Made by a program: the position numbers and the translations under genes. DNA of 7,282 bases from Deltaproteobacteria bacterium (lineage in GTDB: Bacteria; Desulfobacterota; Desulfarculia; Adiutricales; Adiutricaceae): contig JAITLH010000084.1 of assembly GCA_031277995.1 (NCBI GenBank), positions 1 to 7,282 of the forward strand. Reading direction: 5' to 3'. Positions 1 through 3,683 of the stretch are shown here, in pieces. Within the stretch, counting starts at the first letter, position 1; each line of letters begins with the position of its first letter. The notes under the pieces are model-generated. The model worked only from the letters and a program-made list of their open reading frames with translations, ran no database searches and was not told the DNA's origin.

Positions 1-46
1 GCCGTCGGGACTTAACGCCGGCCATTGGTGGGCTGAAGGGATACTT

Positions 47-75
47 GGGTTGGGCCAGGGGAGCTAGCCCAACCC
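47..75 (-). terminator. Terminator-like hairpin after the cyclodeaminase-family gene
   Basis: A perfect 9 bp inverted repeat, GGGTTGGGC (47-55) and GCCCAACCC (67-75), encloses an 11 nt loop. It begins 14 bp past the stop codon of the minus-strand gene, the usual place for a transcription end. No T-run follows the stem on either strand, so it is not a textbook intrinsic terminator. It may instead stabilise the mRNA 3' end. The rest of 1-89 shows no gene. Confidence 0.4.
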
Positions 76-89
76 CTAGGGCGCGTCCC

Positions 90-1067
90 TTAGATCTCTA
101 CGTATTGGCCGATATCCACGGTTTTTAGTTTTTCGAGGATAAGCTTGACCGTCATGACGTCGTGGACGGCGATGCCCATGAGGACCGCCCCTCTCACCGC
201 TCCTTTAACTTTGGGTTTAAGGCCCGCGCACATTTCGGCCATGTCCGCGTAGAGGTCTTTTTCCCGGGGGTAACCGTTTTGGAAATAGGTACCCCAGGAT
301 TGGGTTTCCAAGTATTGATTGCGATCGTCACAAACAAAGGGGCCGGAGAGCATGATCTCCTCGGAAACGGCCGAGTCATAGTCCGAGGCGATAACCAGGG
401 CGTCGGGCTTAATTAAGCCCTTGGTTAGAAAGCGGTTGGGTTTTTCCACTATGGGGACGCAGGTGGAAATGAGATCGGCGTCTTTGACGCAATCCTCGAC
501 GCTTTGGCAGTTGACAAACTCCATGTCGGGCAAGTATCGCCCAACCGTTTTGGTAAAGCGATCCATTTGGGAGGGAAGAAGGTCATAGATTTTCATTTTT
601 TTGAGTTTGGGCGCCGCCTCCCCAAAGGCTATGCCGGTAGTGATTCCCTGGACGCCGGTTCCAATGATCGCCGCCACCTCGGCCGTCTCTCCGCCCATAT
701 AACAAGCGCAGACCCCGGCCGCCGCCCCGGTTCGCCAAGCCGTGACCCAGGCCGAGTCCATTATGAACTCGGTAAGGCCGGTCTCGGGGTTATTGACCAC
801 GATTAGCCCGTTTATGTAGGCCAGGCCTTTTTTAAGGTTGGGAGGATACCCAGCCGCCCACTTTATTAAGGCCATGTCCAGTTTCGGAACGAAACAAGGC
901 ATGGCGTGAATATAGCAATCCGTCCTGGGATGAACCCCGATCTTGGCCGGAAGTTCGACTTTTTCGGTGGCCCTAAGGCACCACCCTTCTTCCAAGGCGG
1001 CCATTATTTCGGACATGGTTAAACCAAGCGAAGCTATCTGATCTTTGGAGAGGATTTTTACTTTCAA
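90..1067 (-). CDS. Ornithine cyclodeaminase / mu-crystallin family protein, probably NAD(H)-dependent
   Basis: This 325-residue protein has the normal length for the ornithine cyclodeaminase/mu-crystallin family, cytosolic enzymes that use NAD(P)(H) on amino acids or ketimines. The substrate-side motif IKWAAGYP (K69 within residues 68-75) and WRTGAAAG (R112 within 111-118) correspond to the lysine and arginine that hold the substrate carboxylate in ornithine cyclodeaminases. A Rossmann loop GTGVQG (136-141) is followed by a strand ending in Y161-D162; an acidic residue there normally selects NAD(H) over NADP(H). SDYDSA (228-233) lies where the family's catalytic aspartate is expected (D229 or D231). 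The segment HAMPCF (54-59) differs from what I recall of true ornithine cyclodeaminases, so the substrate is open: ornithine, alanine-type dehydrogenation and ketimine reduction are all possible. The start is TTG at 1065-1067, supported by AGGAG 6 nt upstream; no better in-frame start was seen. No neighbour indicates a pathway. Confidence 0.93.
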   Translation of the reverse strand: MKVKILSKDQIASLGLTMSEIMAALEEGWCLRATEKVELPAKIGVHPRTDCYIHAMPCFVPKLDMALIKWAAGYPPNLKKGLAYINGLIVVNNPETGLTEFIMDSAWVTAWRTGAAAGVCACYMGGETAEVAAIIGTGVQGITTGIAFGEAAPKLKKMKIYDLLPSQMDRFTKTVGRYLPDMEFVNCQSVEDCVKDADLISTCVPIVEKPNRFLTKGLIKPDALVIASDYDSAVSEEIMLSGPFVCDDRNQYLETQSWGTYFQNGYPREKDLYADMAEMCAGLKPKVKGAVRGAVLMGIAVHDVMTVKLILEKLKTVDIGQYVEI

Positions 1068-1073
1068 CGAAAT

Positions 1074-1078
1074 CTCCT
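1074..1078 (-). promoter_or_regulatory. Ribosome binding site fixing a TTG start
   Basis: On the minus strand AGGAG stands 6 nt before the TTG at 1067-1065. This spacing is ideal and is the main reason to accept the rare TTG codon as the start of the cyclodeaminase-family gene. Confidence 0.75.
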
Positions 1079-1103
1079 GTGATTTGGGTGACGGTGGTTA
1101 AGT

Positions 1104-1150
1104 CGATAAGCGGAGTTTAAAAAAGCGCCCCAAGTCACGCGATAAGCGGA
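1104..1150. repeat. Two direct copies of CGATAAGCGGA, 36 bp apart
   Basis: The 11-mer CGATAAGCGGA occurs at 1104-1114 and 1140-1150. The copies lie about 37 and 73 bp upstream of the minus-strand start codon, within the probable promoter region. A pair of identical sites there could be an operator, but spacing and length alone do not prove it. Confidence 0.4.
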
Positions 1151-1515
1151 TAGCCAAGTTGAGGCCGGAAAAGGGCCTAAGCCGTAACTCGCGTTTTTCG
1201 GGTAGGGTTTTTGGGAAAAATTACTCCCGGCTCCGTATTTTTTCTTACCTGGGCCGAGACTTTACTTGTCGAGTCCGAGGCAAGTCCACAAAGCGCCAAA
1301 AGCCCATGGAAGGGAGGGAAAAGTTCCAAGGGGTTAAACCAAAAGCCGAGAGGTCGCGGGGGGCTTAAAAAGTAACCCAAAATTGAGGCCTAGCCAAAAG
1401 GCCGCGCTTTTTAAACGGCTTAGCCCATCGCTTACCCAGGGATAGTGTTTGTTTTAGTTAGTTTTTAGAAATATTTATTAAAAATTAATCGCCATTAGGG
1501 TAAAGTTTTTATGGT

Positions 1516-1556
1516 CCCAAAAAAAAATTTCATCGATGAAAAAAAATTTTTTTGGG
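1516..1556. repeat. 41 bp A/T-tract palindrome abutting repeat copy 1
   Basis: The arms CCCAAAAAAA (1516-1525) and TTTTTTTGGG (1547-1556) are perfect complements. Inside is a second perfect palindrome TTTCATCGATGAAA (1528-1541), displaced by a few A residues, so the whole can fold as a long hairpin in either strand. It ends 2 bp before the first 560 bp repeat. It could act as a weak bidirectional terminator or mark the edge of an inserted element. No equivalent full palindrome precedes copy 2, which has only related A-tracts. Confidence 0.6.
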
Positions 1557-1558
1557 TG

Positions 1559-2118
1559 ATTTTGTAAATAACTTACAAAAAAGTATTTTAAAATTTTTTA
1601 AAATCTTTTAATGCTAATTTGTTATAGAAAATAAAATTAGTGTCTTTTAACTTACTGTGAGGTTTTGTCAGTTCCAATGGCTTTCTATAGACTAGCGATT
1701 TATCGAGATTTATCATATGAATTTTCATATTCCAGTCTAATTGGTTATCGCGACGTTTTTGGCTCCAAGCCCGAAATCGAAAAGTCATTGTTTAGAAACG
1801 TAGGACTCGAAAAGGTAAAACACGATCCACGTTAATAAACGTATTAGGGATATTGTTAGGGCTTATTATAAAAATCGTCTCCGGGACCCGGAACGGTCGT
1901 TCTCCCTCCCAGAGGCGCCGGCAGTGGGAAAAACGAAAAAAAACGCGTCTTTCTAGATTGGATTTTAAACTTAAAGGTTAATAAACATTAAAAATTTACG
2001 ACTTTTGAAAAGTGGCTTTCCTCGTAAATTCAGTGGCTTAAAGAATAACTGGAATAAGATACAATTTAGATACAATCAAATTCTATTTATTTAAATTTCG
2101 AAACAAGGGTCGTATACT
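1559..2118. repeat. 560 bp AT-rich long direct repeat, copy 1
   Basis: This segment aligns end to end with 2727-3287; hand alignment gives about 45 differences and one 1-nt gap, near 92% identity. It opens with a hairpin TTTTGTAA/TTACAAAA (1560-1580), then a palindrome ATTTTAAAA-TT-TTTTAAAAT (1583-1602). In the middle are ACGTT-AATA-AACGT near 1831-1844 and an exactly conserved TCCGGGACCCGGA (1880-1892). Near the right end GATACAAT occurs twice, 11 bp apart. No terminal inverted repeats, target duplication or transposase were found. A 66-codon minus-strand frame (1588-1788) is present, but its differences from copy 2 mostly change amino acids, as expected for non-coding DNA. It may be a non-autonomous mobile element, a large non-coding RNA locus or a recombination repeat. 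Confidence 0.9.
2090..2118 (+). promoter_or_regulatory. Promoter-like pair at the right edge of repeat copy 1
   Basis: TTTAAA (2090-2095, 4 of 6 matches to TTGACA), a 17 bp spacer and TATACT (2113-2118, 5 of 6 matches to TATAAT) would transcribe rightwards into the inter-repeat spacer. The same pair is present unchanged in copy 2. Such matches arise easily in AT-rich DNA, so this is a candidate only. Confidence 0.35.
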
Positions 2119-2152
2119 CTTCCCATAGGCTGAGAGGCCACGCCCCTTCGGA

Positions 2153-2226
2153 CCTCCCCCAAAGACCGAGTTTTAAAACCCGCTTGGTCCAAGGGGAGCT
2201 TAGGCCCCCGGCCAAAAGCCGGCGGC
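2153..2226 (+). repeat. Short structured repeat, unit 1 (55 bp repeat plus GC hairpin)
   Basis: Positions 2153-2207 match 2267-2321 with a single difference (G2203 against A2317). Within the repeat CTCCCC (2154-2159) can pair with GGGGAG (2193-2198), and GACC (2164-2167) with GGTC (2186-2189), around an inner palindrome GTTTTAAAAC (2170-2179). A second hairpin follows: GCC-C-CCGGC (2204-2212), loop CAAAA, then GCCGG-C-GGC (2218-2226), with one C-C mismatch. Two stems in a row suggest a structured RNA or a REP-like intergenic repeat. No T-run follows. Confidence 0.75.
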
Positions 2227-2233
2227 TTTAAAA

Positions 2234-2249
2234 CCATCCATATGGATGG
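2234..2249. repeat. Perfect 16 bp palindrome CCATCCATATGGATGG
   Basis: The 16 bases read the same on both strands. It sits between the two short structured repeats. A dyad of this length is typical of a dimeric protein binding site, but no nearby promoter or regulator gene ties it to a function. Confidence 0.55.
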
Positions 2250-2266
2250 CCAGGCTTAAGGTAAAC

Positions 2267-2342
2267 CCTCCCCCAAAGACCGAGTTTTAAAACCCGCTTG
2301 GTCCAAGGGGAGCTTAAGCCCGCGGCCAAGGGCCCGCGGCTT
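2267..2342 (+). repeat. Short structured repeat, unit 2 (55 bp repeat plus GC hairpin)
   Basis: This is the second unit, 114 bp to the right of unit 1. The first 55 bp are the same but for one base. The hairpin after it has a different sequence yet also folds: AAGCC (2316-2320) with GGCTT (2338-2342), and GCGG (2322-2325) with CCGC (2334-2337), around an 8 nt loop with C2321 bulged. Keeping a stem at the same place despite sequence change argues that the folded form matters, although two units are too few for proof. Confidence 0.75.
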
Positions 2343-2421
2343 CCAGGCCGGGCGCTTATGGACGCTCCCTTAGGGAAACGTTGGGGGGGAGCCAAAACCG
2401 AACCCTTGGCTTTTGTTAAGA

Positions 2422-2453
2422 CCCCAACTCTCATTGGCCAATGGGAGTTTGGG
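2422..2453. repeat. 32 bp near-perfect palindrome
   Basis: The halves 2422-2437 and 2438-2453 pair at 15 of 16 positions, counting one T-G wobble; the exception is C2425 against T2450. The centre is CATTGGCCAATG. An A-run follows on the plus strand, and no T-run follows the stem on either strand, so it does not look like a terminator. With no loop it is more likely a protein-binding dyad or a cruciform-prone site. Confidence 0.6.
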
Positions 2454-2496
2454 AAAAAACCTAGGCCATGAAAAGGGTGGGAACCGGCTCCGGGAT

Positions 2497-2511
2497 AGCC
2501 CGGCCCGGGCT
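2497..2511. repeat. 15 bp GC palindrome AGCCCGGCCCGGGCT
   Basis: AGCCCGG and CCGGGCT are exact complements around one central C. It is one of several dyads in the spacer; no function can be assigned. Confidence 0.45.
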
Positions 2512-2594
2512 CTGGCGGGTTTGGAGGGCCAAGAAAAGAAGCCCAAAAGAGTGGGGCTAGCCCTTGGGGTTTGAAGGCCGGGGCGCCGTGGCCA

Positions 2595-2634
2595 ATCGCT
2601 TAAACGGAGATTATATCCGTTTTTATGAAGCGAT
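2595..2634. repeat. Long bulged hairpin, 14 bp stem
   Basis: ATCGCTT (2595-2601) pairs with AAGCGAT (2628-2634), and directly inside it AAACGGA (2602-2608) pairs with TCCGTTT (2616-2622). The loop is GATTATA and one side has a 5 nt bulge TTATG. The inner stem is followed by TTTT (2621-2624) on the plus strand, so it could also work as a weak rightward terminator. Confidence 0.6.
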
Positions 2635-2726
2635 CAAGTGAGCGGGAAATTAATCCATCCACTGGGGAGGCCTATTTTAGGGGATCGAAAAAAATTTAAA
2701 GGGCAGAAAAAAATTTGAGCGAGGCA

Positions 2727-3287
2727 ATTTTGTAAATAACTTACAAAAAAACATTTTAAAATTTTTTAAAATGTTTTAATGCTAATTTATTATAGAAAAT
2801 AGTTTTAGTGTCTTTTAACTTACTATGAGGTTTTGTCAGTTCCAATGGCTTTCGATAGGCTAGCGATTTATCGGGATTTGCCATATGAATTTTGATATTC
2901 CAGTCTAATTGGTTATCGCGACTTTTTTGGCCCCAAGCCTGAAATCGAAAAGTCAATGTTTAGAAACGTAGGTCCTGGAAAGGTAAAACTCGATCCACGT
3001 TAATAAACATATTAGGGATGTTGTTAGGGCTTATTATAAAAATCGTCTCCGGGACCCGGAACGGTCATTTCCCCGCCCGGGGGCGCCGGAAGCGGGAAAA
3101 ACGAAAAAAAAACGCGTCTCTCTAGATTGGATTTTGAAATTAAAGGTTAATAAACATTAAAAATTTACCACTTTTGAAACGTGGCTTTCTTCGCAAATTC
3201 AGTGGCTTAAAGAATTATTGGAATAAGATACAATTTAGATACAGTCAAATTCTATTTATTTAAATTTCAAAACAAGGGTCGTATACT
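2727..3287. repeat. 561 bp AT-rich long direct repeat, copy 2
   Basis: This is the second copy of the 1559-2118 repeat in the same orientation. Matching internal marks are the TTTTGTAA/TTACAAAA hairpin at the left end (2728-2748), the TCCGGGACCCGGA palindrome in a fully conserved stretch around 3048-3060, and the doubled GATACA motif near 3227-3243. The most diverged patch lies just right of the palindrome, about 3064-3100. Its right edge is 396 bp from the dotH-like start codon. The corresponding minus-strand 66-codon frame starts with TTG instead of ATG and carries about ten amino-acid changes, against its being a gene. Confidence 0.9.
3259..3287 (+). promoter_or_regulatory. Promoter-like pair at the right edge of repeat copy 2, upstream of dotH
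   Basis: TTTAAA (3259-3264), a 17 bp spacer and TATACT (3282-3287) repeat the arrangement at the end of copy 1. It is the best-formed rightward promoter candidate before the dotH-like gene and would give a leader of nearly 400 nt. Low-complexity AT sequence makes chance matches likely. Confidence 0.35.
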
Positions 3288-3670
3288 TTTCACGCTGGCC
3301 CCCGGACTAGGCCCCCCAAAAAAGCTTGAGCCGTCTTGTCGGAGGGGGGAAACCAATCAAGGTCGTTAACCCCGGGGCCTTGGCCAATGAATAAAACCCT
3401 AGCCTGGTGGGCTTTGGAACTTAGGCCCAGGGGTTAGGTGGCCGCCCAGGCATAAAAAGGGTAACCGGCGGGCCTGGCCAGGGTTCGTTAAAAGTAGCGA
3501 TTCGCCCTTAACGGGAAATCTTACCACGGCCGCCATAAAAAAGGGCCAGAAAAAAAATTTCGTTTGGCTTTTTATCGGCCAAACTTGTTCCCATAAAACA
3601 TATGGTAAAAATTTGCCTTACAATCGATACAGACAAGTCTAGGCATTTCTTTATTTTATTTTTTCTGGAT
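3288..3670. other. Gene-free leader region before dotH
   Basis: No coding frame is visible. The first part is GC-rich, with CCCCCC (3311-3316) facing GGGGGG (3344-3349), a possible hairpin base. CGTTAA (3487-3492) and TTAACG (3509-3514) form another small inverted repeat. The last 120 bp are AT-rich, with an A8TTT tract at 3550-3560 and a T-rich stretch just before the ribosome binding site. No close promoter match was found near the gene. Confidence 0.5.
3562..3584 (+). terminator. Hairpin in the dotH leader, attenuator-like
   Basis: GTTTGGC (3562-3568) and GCCAAAC (3578-3584) pair perfectly around a 9 nt T-rich loop; TTGTTCCC follows. It lies about 100 nt before the dotH start, so it could end upstream transcripts or act in the leader. 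The poor T-run makes a strong intrinsic terminator unlikely. Confidence 0.35.
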
Positions 3671-3675
3671 GGAGG
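3671..3675 (+). promoter_or_regulatory. Ribosome binding site deciding the dotH start
   Basis: GGAGG stands 8 nt before ATG 3684-3686. The in-frame ATG at 3669 overlaps this motif and has no ribosome site of its own, so the downstream ATG is preferred. Confidence 0.8.
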
Positions 3676-3683
3676 GTTATCTG

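Larger units (their letters stand above)
1068..1558. other. Gene-free region upstream of the cyclodeaminase-family gene
   Basis: No reading frame here looks like a protein: the short frames on both strands (for example 1159-1368 plus and 1177-1380 minus) overlap each other, lack ribosome sites and have no recognisable composition. The left part is of mixed composition with small inverted repeats, for example AGGCC...GGGCCT near 1162-1177 and GGCC...GGCC near 1387-1403. From about 1441 the sequence becomes strongly AT-rich and runs into the first 560 bp repeat. The promoter of the minus-strand gene must lie in the left part, but no convincing -35/-10 pair was seen. Confidence 0.6.
2119..2726. 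other. Inter-repeat spacer, gene-free and rich in inverted repeats
   Basis: This 608 bp segment separates the two 560 bp repeats and is markedly more GC-rich than they are. No coding frame is credible; the 68-codon minus-strand frame at 2228-2434 runs through the palindromes and has no recognisable features. The segment holds a pair of 55 bp repeats with hairpins, perfect palindromes at 2234-2249 and 2497-2511, a 32 bp near-perfect palindrome at 2422-2453, a 14 bp bulged stem at 2595-2634, and two A7TTT tracts at 2688-2716. Confidence 0.7.

Noticed and set aside
162..806. Plus-strand frames opposite the cyclodeaminase-family gene
   Set aside because: They are shadows of a well-supported minus-strand gene with conserved motifs.
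1588..1788. 66-codon minus-strand frame in repeat copy 1, with a counterpart at 2756-2956 in copy 2
   Set aside because: Same length in both copies, but of about 16 base differences most change the amino acid (about 10 of 66 residues), one copy starts with TTG, and there is no recognisable domain. This is what neutral drift gives; the wider repeat is equally conserved outside the frame.
2153..2342. CRISPR array
   Set aside because: Only two 55 bp units with a 114 bp period, containing folded elements; no regular spacers and no cas genes.
1559..3287. Origin of replication or insertion sequence as the nature of the long repeats
   Set aside because: No DnaA boxes close to consensus, no terminal inverted repeats, no target duplication and no transposase frame were seen.
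3601..3642. TACAAT (3619-3624) or TTGCCT (3613-3618) as promoter parts close to dotH
   Set aside because: Neither has a partner hexamer at 16-18 bp; the two overlap positions that would exclude each other.
3669..3683. ATG at 3669 as the dotH start
   Set aside because: It overlaps the GGAGG motif that serves ATG 3684 at an 8 nt spacing, and has no upstream ribosome site.
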